DNA of 64,000 bases, from positions 1 to 64,000 of the forward strand of contig QCPW01000002.1 in the NCBI GenBank assembly GCA_003209655.1, given 5' to 3'. The DNA is from Prochlorococcus sp. AG-442-M23 (GTDB lineage Bacteria > Cyanobacteriota > Cyanobacteriia > PCC-6307 > Cyanobiaceae). The notes below the pieces were generated by a model that was given only the letters and a program-made list of their open reading frames with translations, did no database searches and was not told the DNA's origin. Shown one piece after another: positions 19,358 to 27,612 of the stretch. The translations under genes were made by a program, and so were the position numbers. Within the stretch, counting starts at the first letter, position 1, and the number at the start of each line of letters is the position of its first letter.

Positions 19358-20445
19358 TCGAAATATTTTAGGAAGTGTGACTCATCTATGTCATTAAATA
19401 TATCAACCTCTCCAATCTTTTTAGGTAAGATAAATCTCATTTTCCCATCACGGACTTTTTTGTCACCCATAAGTATGGTATTTACATCATTTTTTTTAAT
19501 TTTTGGGGTTTGTGTTGGTAGACCATAGCTTTCTATAAGATTGTTTTGTCTTACAGAATCCTCTTTTAGCCACAAACTTTTTTCAGTAGCAATATCTCCA
19601 GCAATTTTCATCCCAATTGATATTGCTTCGCCGTGAAGATACTCTCCATAACCACATAAGTTTTCTATTACATGGCCAAATGAATGTCCATAATTCAATA
19701 TTGCTCGAATCCCATTTTCTCTCTCGTCTTCAGAAACTATACAAGCCTTTGTTTGGATTGAATTATTGATTATTTGTATTAAAGATTCATTATCAAGATT
19801 AAGTATTTTATCTCTATTCTTATCATCTTCTAAGTATTCAAAAAGTACTTTATCTTTTATAATTCCATATTTGATAACTTCTGCCATACCTGCTTTAAAC
19901 TCTCTGGATGGTAAAGTTACTAGGGTTTCGGGGTCAATAAAAACTGCTTTAGGTTGATAAAATGCACCTATTAAATTTTTACCTTTAGGATGATTCACCG
20001 CTGTTTTACCTCCTACCGATGAATCAACCATAGATAATAATGTCGTAGGAATCTGAATATATTCAATACCTCTTAACCATGTCGCGGCAGCAAAACCAGT
20101 AACATCTCCAACAATCCCTCCCCCAAGAGCAATCATTAATGAATTTCTGTCTAAACCAAATTTGAAAGCAGAATTATAGATATCATTTAAACTTTCTATG
20201 TTTTTATGAGATTCTCCCGCTTTAATATTAAATATATTGGCACTGAAATTATCTTTTTTTAAACTATTAAGAACTTTTTCACCAAATAAGTTTGAAATTT
20301 CTTCATTAGAAACTATTAGTATTTTTCTTTGTTTATTAATCCCGATTCGATTAAGTTCTTCACCAATACTATTAATTATTCCACCTTTAATTATAACTTC
20401 GTATGAATTTTTATTTAGAGGTATTAGTATTCTTTTCTGATTCAC
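19354..20445 (-). CDS. aroB: 3-dehydroquinate synthase
   Basis: 363 residues of the shikimate pathway, converting DAHP to 3-dehydroquinate with NAD and a divalent metal. NAD-binding [20 protein letters not shown] and [20 protein letters not shown] are visible, as are metal ligands in the segment [11 protein letters not shown] and the HGEAISIGM motif. Length is normal. It diverges from purK with about 130 bases between. Confidence 0.97.
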   Translation of the reverse strand: MNQKRILIPLNKNSYEVIIKGGIINSIGEELNRIGINKQRKILIVSNEEISNLFGEKVLNSLKKDNFSANIFNIKAGESHKNIESLNDIYNSAFKFGLDRNSLMIALGGGIVGDVTGFAAATWLRGIEYIQIPTTLLSMVDSSVGGKTAVNHPKGKNLIGAFYQPKAVFIDPETLVTLPSREFKAGMAEVIKYGIIKDKVLFEYLEDDKNRDKILNLDNESLIQIINNSIQTKACIVSEDERENGIRAILNYGHSFGHVIENLCGYGEYLHGEAISIGMKIAGDIATEKSLWLKEDSVRQNNLIESYGLPTQTPKIKKNDVNTILMGDKKVRDGKMRFILPKKIGEVDIFNDIDESHFLKYFD

Positions 20446-20574
20446 AATAAATGTCCTAGGAATGTTTTTATTAATATTTAAATCTTTTTTTATTTATTTT
20501 AACCTTATCTTGACTTAAAACTTAGATTAAAATAATCAGTTGTTAAGAATTAAAAATCATAATAAGATCATCAT

Positions 20575-21765
20575 ATGAATCAAAAAAGAAATATAGAAAA
20601 TATAAAGAAAAATTATTCATTAGGAATAATTGGAGGTGGTCAATTAGCATTAATGCTTGCTGAAGCTGCAAATAAAAGAGGAATAAAAGTATGCGTTCAA
20701 ACTAAATCTTTTAATGATCCAGCAGTTTCTAAAGCAGATCATATAATTGAAGCAGATCCATTAAAGGTAAAAGGAAATAAGGATTTAATTAAAAAGTGTG
20801 AAAAAATTATTTTTGAAAATGAATGGATTAAAATTGACAAATTAAATTTAATTGACTCTAAAAATATTTTCGTACCAAGTCTTGAATCAATTCAACCCTT
20901 GGTAGATCGAATTTCTCAAAAAAAATTAATAAAGAGAATGAACCTCCCTTCGCCAGAATGGATATCATTAAAGGAATTTAAAAGTCTTGATGATGAAGCA
21001 ATTAAGGAATGGAATTTTCCTCTAATGATTAAATCTTATAAAGGAGGATATGACGGAAAAGGAAATATAAAAATCAATACTAAAGAAGATTTAAATTCAT
21101 TTTTGGTTAAAACAAATTCAGATGAATGGTTAATTGAAGAATGGGTAGATTATAAAAATGAATTTGCTTTGGTGGGATCAAGAGATTTTGATGGCACAAT
21201 AAGATTTTTTCCTATTGTCGAAACATTTCAAAAAAATAATGTTTGTGATTGGGTTATTTCGCCTGCTGAAGTTAATTATGATTTAAAAACTTTTGCAATT
21301 AATATTTTCTCCTCAATAATAAATGAACTTAATTATGTTGGTGTAATGGCAATAGAATTCTTTTATGGGGATACTGGTCTATTAATTAATGAAATAGCCC
21401 CTAGAACCCATAATTCTGCTCATTTTTCCATAGAAGCTTGCTCTTCAAGTCAGTTTGATCAATATATTTGTATATCTTCAGGTATAAAGCCTCCAGAAAT
21501 AAATATGTATGCTCAAGGATCCTTAATGATTAATTTACTAGGGTTGAAAAAAACATTTCCTTTATCAATTGAAAAAAGGATAGAATTATTATCTAAAATT
21601 AAAGGTTCCAATCTTCATTGGTATGGTAAATCCAAAGAAAGTGTTGGACGAAAAATGGCTCATATAACTTTTATACTTGATGAAATGAATCACCTAAAAA
21701 GAATAGAAAAATCAAACGAAATATTAACTAAGGTTAGAGAGATTTGGCCTTCTCCAAATGATTAA
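20575..21765 (+). CDS. purK: 5-(carboxyamino)imidazole ribonucleotide synthase
   Basis: 396 residues, ATP-grasp enzyme of purine synthesis that carboxylates AIR. The N-terminal GIIGGGQLALMLAEAA, central MIKSYKGGYDGKGN and EIAPRTHNSAHFSIEAC near residue 280 identify PurK. The 6S RNA gene follows directly downstream, a gene order reported for several cyanobacteria. Confidence 0.95.
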   Translation: MNQKRNIENIKKNYSLGIIGGGQLALMLAEAANKRGIKVCVQTKSFNDPAVSKADHIIEADPLKVKGNKDLIKKCEKIIFENEWIKIDKLNLIDSKNIFVPSLESIQPLVDRISQKKLIKRMNLPSPEWISLKEFKSLDDEAIKEWNFPLMIKSYKGGYDGKGNIKINTKEDLNSFLVKTNSDEWLIEEWVDYKNEFALVGSRDFDGTIRFFPIVETFQKNNVCDWVISPAEVNYDLKTFAINIFSSIINELNYVGVMAIEFFYGDTGLLINEIAPRTHNSAHFSIEACSSSQFDQYICISSGIKPPEINMYAQGSLMINLLGLKKTFPLSIEKRIELLSKIKGSNLHWYGKSKESVGRKMAHITFILDEMNHLKRIEKSNEILTKVREIWPSPND

Positions 21766-21783
21766 AAAAATAAGTTATTATCA

Positions 21784-21970
21784 AGGTACTGGATCTTTGG
21801 TCAAGTTCTTCTTTATGTGCTCTGATCTGACTCTTTTTCGACTCGAGGAGACTGTCGTGATGTGGACGTAAACCAATCCTGTAATTGGAAACGAAAGCCC
21901 ACTTTGACTCCTCTTCTGGCTTTTCCAGGTCGACGCTCAGAGGACTGACGGGGATCCGGTATTACCTATC
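21784..21970 (+). ncRNA. ssaA: 6S RNA (6Sa), regulator of RNA polymerase
   Basis: Directly behind purK lies about 185 bases that are clearly richer in G+C than the flanks and do not encode a protein. The ends pair: TACTGGATC at 21787-21795 with GATCCGGTA at 21953-21961 (one G-U pair), giving the long terminal stem expected of 6S RNA. The position downstream of purK matches known cyanobacterial 6S genes (called Yfr7/6Sa in Prochlorococcus). Exact ends are approximate. 6S RNA binds the housekeeping holoenzyme by imitating an open promoter. Confidence 0.85.
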
Positions 21971-22172
21971 AAAACCGTTTGATATAACAAGCTTTTGATA
22001 ATTATCTTATTTTTAAGAATTAGGTGTGCAGTCCCAAATACAAAACCATATTAGCAATTACTAACATAATTAAGTTATAGCTTAAGAAACAGATCGCGAA
22101 TAACATAAATTTAAAAAATAAAATGACAAATATGTCTTTATTAAGAGGTTCATGTTTTGAATGTTCATTTTT

Positions 22173-22250
22173 TTATTGATTGGTATCAATAGTGTTATTA
22201 ATAGATGTCCGTGGTAGATAGATAAACGCGTTATTTTCATGATTTGCCAT
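22173..22250 (-). CDS. Candidate 25-residue peptide gene
   Basis: ATG at 22250 to TAA at 22173 gives a 25-residue peptide beginning MANHENNAFIYLPRTS, with a composition unlike random AT-rich translation (Pro, Arg, His present). No hydrophobic span and no recognised family. It lies in the otherwise empty stretch between 6S RNA and the next genes. Low confidence; conservation in other strains would decide it. Confidence 0.35.
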   Translation of the reverse strand: MANHENNAFIYLPRTSINNTIDTNQ

Positions 22251-22261
22251 TATCAACTTTA

Positions 22262-22387
22262 TTAAACTTTTCTTGCCTTATTAGCTTTTCGAATAGCTTT
22301 TTTTAAAATATGATTCTTTATAGAAAGATCAGAAATTGCGTATAGAGTTAAAAAGAAAATTGCTTTAGCAAAAATTGAAATTTGCAT
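22262..22387 (-). CDS. Small single-span membrane peptide, 41 residues
   Basis: ATG at 22387. The first 20 residues (MQISIFAKAIFFLTLYAISD) form one hydrophobic segment and the C-terminus is strongly basic (HILKKAIRKANKARK), as expected for an inner-membrane peptide with a cytoplasmic tail. No family recognised. It lies 11 bases upstream of the previous candidate in the same direction. Confidence 0.5.
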   Translation of the reverse strand: MQISIFAKAIFFLTLYAISDLSIKNHILKKAIRKANKARKV

Positions 22388-22504
22388 AATAAAGAGACTC
22401 TATACATATAGAACCAAATCCCCATAAAATTGCCAATTAAAAAATTTAATACTTGACGTTTTAAAAAGAAACATTTATTCTGATAGTATATTTGTACTAT
22501 TCTC

Positions 22505-22804
22505 ATGACTCTAGGAGGAGCTAATGTTTGGTCTAATTTTTCTTACGGTTATCGTAATGAGTACCCAAGTGGCTGGTTACTTAACCCAGACCGCAGCAGA
22601 TTAATTTTATTTACAAGGAATAAAAAATCTCCAAGAAATAGTATGAGAATTTTTGCTCATACATATTATACAAATGATCTTGGTGAGCCAACTGCAATTA
22701 AATCATCAACTCAAATTTATTTGGATAATGCCTGGGACAAATGGCATGACCTTCAATTAGAAGGTTGGACTTTTGAAGAACTTGAATTACCTGAATCAGC
22801 ATGA
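22505..22804 (+). CDS. DUF1651-like small protein
   Basis: 99 residues. The pattern PSGWLLNPDRSRLILF, then RIFAHTYYTNDLGEPTAIKS, then a closing W-x-x-L-x-x-x-GW motif (WHDLQLEGWTF) fits the picocyanobacterial DUF1651 family as I know it. Function unknown. The gene has a GGAG-like sequence inside its first codons rather than upstream. Its stop overlaps the next start as ATGA at 22801-22804. Confidence 0.65.
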   Translation: MTLGGANVWSNFSYGYRNEYPSGWLLNPDRSRLILFTRNKKSPRNSMRIFAHTYYTNDLGEPTAIKSSTQIYLDNAWDKWHDLQLEGWTFEELELPESA

Positions 22805-22932
22805 CTAATTTAAATCCAATCAAAAAGAAATTATCTAAAGAGAACAGAAAAGTATCTGTCCAAGATCCATCAAAACTTTTAGCAGAATTTTTTAGTGGTG
22901 TTGTAATTAAGCTCGATGGAGAATTCATCTAG
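22801..22932 (+). CDS. Small hypothetical protein, 43 residues
   Basis: Begins with an ATG that overlaps the preceding stop by four bases, so it is probably translationally coupled to the DUF1651-like gene. The N-terminal half is very basic (NPIKKKLSKENRKV) and the C-terminal half is mildly hydrophobic (LLAEFFSGVVIKLDGEFI). No family recognised. Confidence 0.5.
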   Translation: MTNLNPIKKKLSKENRKVSVQDPSKLLAEFFSGVVIKLDGEFI

Positions 22933-22976
22933 ATTGATTATGCCAAGGAGGAAATATTTAATGCGGTAATTCCTTG

Positions 22977-23102
22977 TTATCCATCTAACCTATCTGCGTA
23001 ATCTCTTAAAACTTCAGCCATCTTTTGGGGTGGAATTTCTTCATGATATTCTCTACATAAATCAAAAAATTTATCTATGAAATCTTTCATTAAAGAAGAC
23101 AT
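22977..23102 (-). CDS. Small hypothetical protein, 41 residues
   Basis: ATG at 23102; the peptide MSSLMKDFIDKFFDLCREYH and the rest (EEIPPQKMAEVLRDYADRLDG) looks like two amphipathic helices. Convergent with the preceding gene. No recognised family; the regular helix pattern and normal codon use favour a real gene. Confidence 0.5.
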   Translation of the reverse strand: MSSLMKDFIDKFFDLCREYHEEIPPQKMAEVLRDYADRLDG

Positions 23103-23234
23103 AAAAAATAGGGCTAATATATCTTCTACATTAGATCGTCTGTCAATAAGGTAAATTCTTTCTGAAAATGATTAAAAACAACTCTTTTTAAAAATGACTA
23201 AAAATATTAAATTTAAATATTAAACAAAGTTTAT

Positions 23235-23489
23235 TTAAATAAATCCAGGAATTATCCAACCAAAAAAACCGTAATTCACAACTAATGCTAATAATCCAAC
23301 CATGGCTAATCTGCCATTTGTAATTTCTGCATTTTTCCAATAACTTTTCCTTGGGTTTTTTACGTTATTGAATGTTTGATTGATTGATAAATTTGGCTCA
23401 AGTGGTTCTTGCATCCTTTTTATTGCGTATAACGTGAATTGAAAGGTTATAACTATGAGAACAATAATGAAACCTGTTAATGGATCCAT
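23235..23489 (-). CDS. hli: High-light-inducible chlorophyll-binding-like protein (HLIP), long form
   Basis: 84 residues. The chlorophyll-binding helix signature is AEITNGRLAMVGLLALVV (E-x-x-N-G-R-x-A-M) at about residues 55-72, followed by GFFGWIIPG. An extra N-terminal hydrophobic segment (TGFIIVLIVITFQFTLYAI) makes it a two-span variant. HLIPs sit in thylakoids and protect photosystems and chlorophyll synthesis intermediates under stress. It starts 4 bases after the neighbouring HLIP gene in the same direction. Confidence 0.9.
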   Translation of the reverse strand: MDPLTGFIIVLIVITFQFTLYAIKRMQEPLEPNLSINQTFNNVKNPRKSYWKNAEITNGRLAMVGLLALVVNYGFFGWIIPGFI

Positions 23490-23493
23490 TAGA

Positions 23494-23628
23494 TTAAACT
23501 ATCCCTGGAATAATTTGACCAGTTGTTAAATATGCTCCAACTGCTGCTATAAAGACCAGCATTGCAAAACGACCGTTAAGCTGTTCGGCTACAACTTTTT
23601 CCTTTTCGATTGTTTTAATTTTTGACAT
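23494..23628 (-). CDS. hli: High-light-inducible protein (HLIP), short form
   Basis: 44 residues and too short for many gene finders. The sequence VVAEQLNGRFAMLVFIAAVG contains the ExxNGRxAM chlorophyll-binding motif, and the C-terminus TTGQIIPGIV is typical of single-helix picocyanobacterial HLIPs. It is the first gene of a two-gene hli operon with the 84-residue form. Multi-copy hli genes are a hallmark of high-light Prochlorococcus. Confidence 0.9.
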   Translation of the reverse strand: MSKIKTIEKEKVVAEQLNGRFAMLVFIAAVGAYLTTGQIIPGIV

Positions 23629-23725
23629 TTTTAAATTATCCTATTGTTAACCAATGTAACACAAATATTAATTTTTGTAATAATAATGACTTAAATTTGC
23701 CTATTCTCAGTTATTAGAAACATTA

Positions 23726-23803
23726 ATGCTACATAAGTGTGAATATTTTATTGATTTTGACTTTAATATTGAAGAAGCTAGGCATTTATTTATTCTCAAG
23801 TAG
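23726..23803 (+). CDS. Candidate 25-residue acidic peptide
   Basis: ATG at 23726 to TAG at 23803 encodes MLHKCEYFIDFDFNIEEARH plus five more residues. No recognised family, no membrane span. Kept only because the intergenic stretch holds no other plus-strand candidate; chance occurrence is quite possible. Confidence 0.2.
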   Translation: MLHKCEYFIDFDFNIEEARHLFILK

Positions 23804-23816
23804 GGAAATTCGGTAA

Positions 23817-23933
23817 TTATTTTTTATTTATTTCAGGAAGATAAAATTTGTTTCCTAACGTGTAGCCAATAGACATTAATACTAAACCTATTAGTTGAGG
23901 AAGATGTGCATTAGCTAGTGAAATTTTATCCAT
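23817..23933 (-). CDS. Small membrane peptide, 38 residues
   Basis: ATG at 23933. The peptide runs MDKISLANAHLPQLIGLVLM followed by SIGYTLGNKFYLPEINKK, a single hydrophobic segment with a polar tail. It resembles the short single-span proteins common in picocyanobacteria. No function can be assigned. Confidence 0.5.
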   Translation of the reverse strand: MDKISLANAHLPQLIGLVLMSIGYTLGNKFYLPEINKK

Positions 23934-24019
23934 CTTAGGATTTAATTAAATCACTATAATAATTAAAAATTTTTTATTTTGTAGGATTAATGAATTATTT
24001 AGGATCATTTTTTATTTAA

Positions 24020-24178
24020 TTAATCGATTTCACCAGATTTTTTTAACGAATTTACAATTCTTTCTTTTTCAGTTTTCAGATTTTCTAATGCAGATTTAGT
24101 AAATTGTTCTTTTGCTTCAAATTTTGCTGATCGTATTATTTTTTTATTGGGTAATTTCTTTCCAGATTCTGAATTCAT
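24020..24178 (-). CDS. Small charged hypothetical protein, 52 residues
   Basis: ATG at 24178. Lys- and Glu-rich, with a predicted long helix from about residue 18 (FEAKEQFTKSALENLKTEKE). No membrane span, no known family. Same strand as its neighbours. Confidence 0.5.
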   Translation of the reverse strand: MNSESGKKLPNKKIIRSAKFEAKEQFTKSALENLKTEKERIVNSLKKSGEID

Positions 24179-24386
24179 TTTAAGTTTATTTCTTGGTGAA
24201 TATTAAAAGATAGAATTTTTTATTTAAGTATGATTTTTTACAAAAAGTTAGTTCATTATATTTATTTACAAAAAAGTTTTTATATCTATCGATTTATTTA
24301 AATTGGGTTTTATTATTTGATACTTTTTTTAGATGAAAAAACTTTAAAATTCATTTCTGGCTATTTTGGAATAAATTATTTTTTTA

Positions 24387-24593
24387 TCAATCTTTTGGAA
24401 GTCTCAACCAACCACTTGTCCAAGTTGATTTTAGAGTTATCCAAGAAATTCTAATAATATTTTTTTTGTTTTTTGTAGGGAATAGGTCTACCCATCTTTT
24501 GTCATATTTACCTCCATAGGACTTAACTTGATAATGACGATTACCATTTATTGTTTTTGGTGCTGTCCAGCAATTAGTAGGAGGCCATTTCAT
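24387..24593 (-). CDS. TIGR02450-like Trp-rich protein
   Basis: 68 residues with seven Trp. The pattern K-W-P-P-T-x-C-W-T, then R-H-Y-Q-V, R-W-V-D-L, and a closing STWTSGWLRL matches the TIGR02450 Trp-rich family common in marine picocyanobacteria. Function unknown. No signal peptide. Confidence 0.75.
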   Translation of the reverse strand: MKWPPTNCWTAPKTINGNRHYQVKSYGGKYDKRWVDLFPTKNKKNIIRISWITLKSTWTSGWLRLPKD

Positions 24594-24620
24594 TTGAAGA
24601 TATTTTGCTAAAAAAGGGAT

Positions 24621-24707
24621 TTATAGACTGCTATTGCCTGTTAAAGCTAAACCATAGTATGCAATAGTTCCTAGAATCAATACTATTCCCAATATGCGGA
24701 TAATCAT
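24621..24707 (-). CDS. Small single-span membrane peptide, 28 residues
   Basis: ATG at 24707; MIIRILGIVLILGTIAYYGL plus ALTGNSSL. One complete hydrophobic helix with a basic N-terminus. Its 27-base gap to the Trp-rich gene downstream suggests a common transcript. No function known. Confidence 0.5.
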   Translation of the reverse strand: MIIRILGIVLILGTIAYYGLALTGNSSL

Positions 24708-24836
24708 TTTTTAACTGAAATTCAACTTTTGAATAATATTAAATAAAAATCAATGAGTAAAATAATTGTATTAATTTTTAATTAGATTTTCGAAAAACTT
24801 CTTGATTATTTGATATTTTTTTTGATTCCTAGCCAA

Positions 24837-24950
24837 TTATTGGCATGATTGAGGATCCCATTCATTTTTGATTCTTCCAATGAACTCGTAAATAAAATTA
24901 TCAGGACATTATGTTACTTCTTGTATTTCAGAAAGTTCCTCTTTGATAAT
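24837..24950 (-). pseudogene. Remnant of a small protein gene with an internal stop
   Basis: The minus strand reads IIKEELSEIQEVT, then TAA at 24911-24909, then CPDNFIYEFIGRIKNEWDPQ and SCQ to a stop at 24837. Both halves look protein-like and lie in one frame, but there is no start codon upstream (a TGA precedes the first Ile) and none directly after the stop. I read this as a decayed small gene. The family cannot be named with certainty. It occupies the otherwise empty 24.7-25.0 kb gap. Confidence 0.35.
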
Positions 24951-25039
24951 TCATAAACACTTGAAATTATTACAATGTTTTGTTCATTAGTAGGTTTTCA
25001 AGTTTTATTTTCTTTTTTCATATATTTTTTAGGTTTTTT

Positions 25040-25207
25040 CTAATCTTCTACAATATCGTAATAATTAATATCTTCATAATCAGCATCTGAACAGCATATA
25101 TCACCATATATTTTGTCTAATAAATCATATGCATCTGCATAATTTGAAAAAGTTTGAGAAGTTATATTATCTTCTTTTCCGTCAATTCTTACAATTTTAT
25201 AAATCAT
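25040..25207 (-). CDS. Small acidic hypothetical protein, 55 residues
   Basis: ATG at 25207. Starts MIYKIVRIDGKEDNITSQTF and becomes very acidic (GDICCSDADYEDINYYDIVED). Looks like a compact beta-alpha unit of the sort seen in several short Prochlorococcus families. No function recognised. Confidence 0.55.
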   Translation of the reverse strand: MIYKIVRIDGKEDNITSQTFSNYADAYDLLDKIYGDICCSDADYEDINYYDIVED

Positions 25208-25261
25208 GAAATTTTCTTATATTAAATTATCTAATAGCTTTATTCTAAAGTTCAAAATGCT

Positions 25262-25465
25262 TTATTTAATAGTTTTAGGGTAAAGTTTTCCAATTTTATC
25301 TTTTTGCTTTTCTAATTTTTTTTTCTCATAATTCGCTGTTAAAATTCTTCTAATAAATATTTGTGGGATTAGCCATATCAATGCTATTGCAATAGCCATA
25401 AAAGCGGGATTTCTCCAAGTAAGTCTTATAACTTCTTGAGTAACTTCTTGATTAAAAATCTCCAT
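25262..25465 (-). CDS. Small membrane protein, 67 residues
   Basis: One hydrophobic helix (AFMAIAIALIWLIPQIFI, about residues 21-38) followed by a basic coiled C-terminus (NYEKKKLEKQKDKIGKL). It starts 3 bases after the neighbouring 87-residue gene and is probably co-translated. No family recognised. Confidence 0.6.
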   Translation of the reverse strand: MEIFNQEVTQEVIRLTWRNPAFMAIAIALIWLIPQIFIRRILTANYEKKKLEKQKDKIGKLYPKTIK

Positions 25466-25468
25466 AAA

Positions 25469-25732
25469 TTAATCTTCAGAAAGTAGTTCGTTGTTTGGAA
25501 ATTTATTTTTAATTTTTAAAAGATATTCTTGTAAATTTTCTTTGTTATCTGAACACATCTTTTCTAAAGAATTTTCCATAAATTGGTTTAAACCTTTACC
25601 TTCTAATCCTAATGATTTTGTACCTGAGGCATACATCATTACTAATAAAACTTTTGCTTCCTTCTCAGTCATCCAAGTGTGAGATGCTATTAATCTATAG
25701 ACTCTGTCTAATGGACTTTTACTTTCTGACAT
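25469..25732 (-). CDS. Conserved-looking cytosolic protein, 87 residues
   Basis: MSESKSPLDRVYRLIASHTW followed by MTEKEAKVLLVMMYASGTKS and an acidic helical tail. Predicted all-helical and soluble. No domain assigned. First gene of a two-gene unit with the small membrane protein at 25262. Confidence 0.6.
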   Translation of the reverse strand: MSESKSPLDRVYRLIASHTWMTEKEAKVLLVMMYASGTKSLGLEGKGLNQFMENSLEKMCSDNKENLQEYLLKIKNKFPNNELLSED

Positions 25733-25836
25733 CTCTAAATTATAGCTAAAAACTTTTCTATTTTCCTTATTAAATTAATAATCTAGATTTTATTTTAAAG
25801 CTTATGAAATTATAATGTTTAAAATTCTATAAAAAT

Positions 25837-26502
25837 ATGTCTACTTTCCTTATTACAGGTTCAAATAGAGGGATTGGATTGGAATTATGTAAACAACTTA
25901 TCGAGAGAGGAGATGCAGTAATAGCAACATGTAGAAAGGCTTCTTTAGAATTAAAGAACTTAGGTGTAAGAATTGAAGAAGATGTAGACATCTCTTCAGA
26001 AGATTCAATAAACAATTTGAAGCAAAAATTATTAGGGGTCGAATTAGATTGTTTAATTAATAATGCCGGTATTTATGAATTTAATTCTATTGATGATTTG
26101 GATCAGCAAAGTATCATTCGTCAATTTGTAGTAAATGCTTTAAGTCCACTTTCATTCACTAAATCACTTAAAAGTCTCTTGAAAAACTCTTCAAAGATTG
26201 CTTTTATAACGAGTCGAATGGGATCTATTGGTGATAATTCATCAGGTAGTTCCTATGGCTACAGGATGTCTAAAGTGGCATTATCTATGGCAGCGAAATC
26301 ACTATCAAGAGATTTGTTAAAAGAAGAAATTTATGTTGCTATTTTGCATCCAGGATTAGTAAGTACTCGCATGACTGGATTTACAAAATATGGAATATCT
26401 ACAGAAGAATCTGCAAATGGACTAATAAAACGTATCGACTCTCTTAATAAAAATAATACCGGTACATTTTGGCATACTAATGGAGAGATTTTACCTTGGT
26501 AG
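25837..26502 (+). CDS. Short-chain dehydrogenase/reductase
   Basis: 221 residues. The NAD(P)-binding motif is GSNRGIG at residues 7-13, NNAG is present, and the catalytic Ser and Tyr-x-x-x-Lys occur as TSRMGSIGD and YGYRMSKVAL. Substrate cannot be predicted. Length is slightly short for the family but all core motifs remain. It is flanked by small-gene clusters on both sides. Confidence 0.85.
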   Translation: MSTFLITGSNRGIGLELCKQLIERGDAVIATCRKASLELKNLGVRIEEDVDISSEDSINNLKQKLLGVELDCLINNAGIYEFNSIDDLDQQSIIRQFVVNALSPLSFTKSLKSLLKNSSKIAFITSRMGSIGDNSSGSSYGYRMSKVALSMAAKSLSRDLLKEEIYVAILHPGLVSTRMTGFTKYGISTEESANGLIKRIDSLNKNNTGTFWHTNGEILPW

Positions 26503-26623
26503 ATTTAACTGAAAAGCTCTAACTAATATTTTATAAAAATTTGATTTGTTAAAAAAGCTTTAAATTTTAATTAATTTAGTTTCTTTATTTAATCGTTTTG
26601 GTTATGTTTAGAAAAATATTAGT

Positions 26624-26635
26624 AAAGGAGGTGAT
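26624..26635 (+). promoter_or_regulatory. 12-base exact complement of the 16S rRNA 3' end (extreme Shine-Dalgarno)
   Basis: AAAGGAGGTGAT matches the full anti-Shine-Dalgarno tail of bacterial 16S rRNA. Most genes in this window have weak or no Shine-Dalgarno sequences, so this stands out. GGAGG ends 7 bases before a TTG codon at 26639, a good initiation spacing. Confidence 0.6.
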
Positions 26636-26638
26636 TCA

Positions 26639-26761
26639 TTGTCGTATCTACCGAAAATTACGGTTACAAAAGAGGCCGTGAAATCAGTATCTACAACCTT
26701 TTCATTGGTCTCTTATTCTTTAATAAAGAAGAAAGGTTTTATCATTAATAGATTTATATAG
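26639..26761 (+). CDS. Candidate 40-residue protein translated from a perfect Shine-Dalgarno
   Basis: TTG at 26639 to TAG at 26761 gives MSYLPKITVTKEAVKSVSTT followed by a hydrophobic-basic tail (SLVSYSLIKKKGFIINRFI). It sits between the extreme Shine-Dalgarno and a strong terminator, so a short transcript of about 190 bases is likely. A second frame starting at GTG 26631 would give a 16-residue very basic peptide (IHCRIYRKLRLQKRP after the start); the two frames cannot be separated by eye. Alternatively the RNA itself is the product. Confidence 0.4.
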   Translation: MSYLPKITVTKEAVKSVSTTFSLVSYSLIKKKGFIINRFI

Positions 26762-26782
26762 AAAAATCTAAATATCAATAAA

Positions 26783-26817
26783 AGCTCTGCAACTTCTAAG
26801 TTACAGAGCTTTTTTTA
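26783..26817 (+). terminator. Strong intrinsic terminator
   Basis: AGCTCTG (26783-26789) pairs with CAGAGCT (26804-26810), and inside it AACT pairs with AGTT around a TCTA loop; eight T follow (26810-26816 region). An A-run precedes it, so it could also serve the convergent glutamine amidotransferase gene, whose stop overlaps its T-run. Confidence 0.85.
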
Positions 26818-27546
26818 TTTTTTGCTTAGTAAATTAAAAAGCTTATTTATTAACATTTTTCTTTTTAAGATTGTTTTTCCTTCAAATTTTTCATCTTCCT
26901 CTCTTAGAATTTCCTGACCCTTTGGTCCTAATCCTTTGTTTACAAATAATTTATCCTCATTAATCCATCTTTCGGTCATTTCTTTACTTGACTCGATGTG
27001 AAATTGTAATCCGTAGGCAAAATCCCCAATCTTAAAGAATTGCTCTTTACAACGTTTACTACTAGCAATGAGCTCTGCATTTTTGGGTAATAAAATCCTA
27101 TCGCCATGCCAATGCAGGACATGAAAAGGAGTTTCACAAAACTTGTTTAAGTCATTGTCTGATTGATTAAAAAAAACTGGAGACCATCCAATTTCTGGCA
27201 AAGGTTTAGGGGGTGATCCATAGTTTAAAGTTTCAACATCTCCTCCTGCTGCTTTCGCTAATAACTGCGCTCCTAAACAAACCCCGATAATACTTGTCTT
27301 TTTTCTTAATTCTGACTTTATAAAATCGCTCTCAGATTTTAGCCATGGATATTTTATGCTTCCAATATCTTTGACGCCCATAGGTCCACCCATTATTAAA
27401 ATTAAATCTTCTTTATTGGTTTTAGGAAGTCCATCTCCAAGGTCTAGGCGAATGATTTCAATATCCATTTCTCTTTCTTTAGCTATCTGATTAAAAAGCC
27501 CTGGCCCCTCGATTTCCAAATGCTGTAAAACTAATAGACGTTTCAT
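26815..27546 (-). CDS. Class I glutamine amidotransferase domain protein
   Basis: 243 residues with the nucleophile elbow GVCLGAQLLAKAAGG (catalytic Cys), and the His-Glu pair in LQFHIESS. It resembles stand-alone GMP-synthase-like amidotransferases and gamma-glutamyl hydrolase-type proteins rather than a biosynthetic GuaA. No synthase domain is attached or adjacent, so the acceptor is unknown. Confidence 0.82.
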   Translation of the reverse strand: MKRLLVLQHLEIEGPGLFNQIAKEREMDIEIIRLDLGDGLPKTNKEDLILIMGGPMGVKDIGSIKYPWLKSESDFIKSELRKKTSIIGVCLGAQLLAKAAGGDVETLNYGSPPKPLPEIGWSPVFFNQSDNDLNKFCETPFHVLHWHGDRILLPKNAELIASSKRCKEQFFKIGDFAYGLQFHIESSKEMTERWINEDKLFVNKGLGPKGQEILREEDEKFEGKTILKRKMLINKLFNLLSKK

Positions 27547-27612
27547 TTGTAATTTTATTTAGAGCATATTTAAGAAATTTTTATTTTGAAAATAAATATA
27601 AGTGACTTAAAA

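Noticed and set aside
21784-21970. tRNA or tmRNA in the G+C-rich stretch after purK
   Set aside because: No cloverleaf or T-loop motif; pairing of the two ends and the purK position fit 6S RNA instead.
22130-22186. 18-codon plus-strand frame beginning MTNMSLLRGSCFEC
   Set aside because: Too short and overlaps a minus-strand candidate; no evidence of translation.
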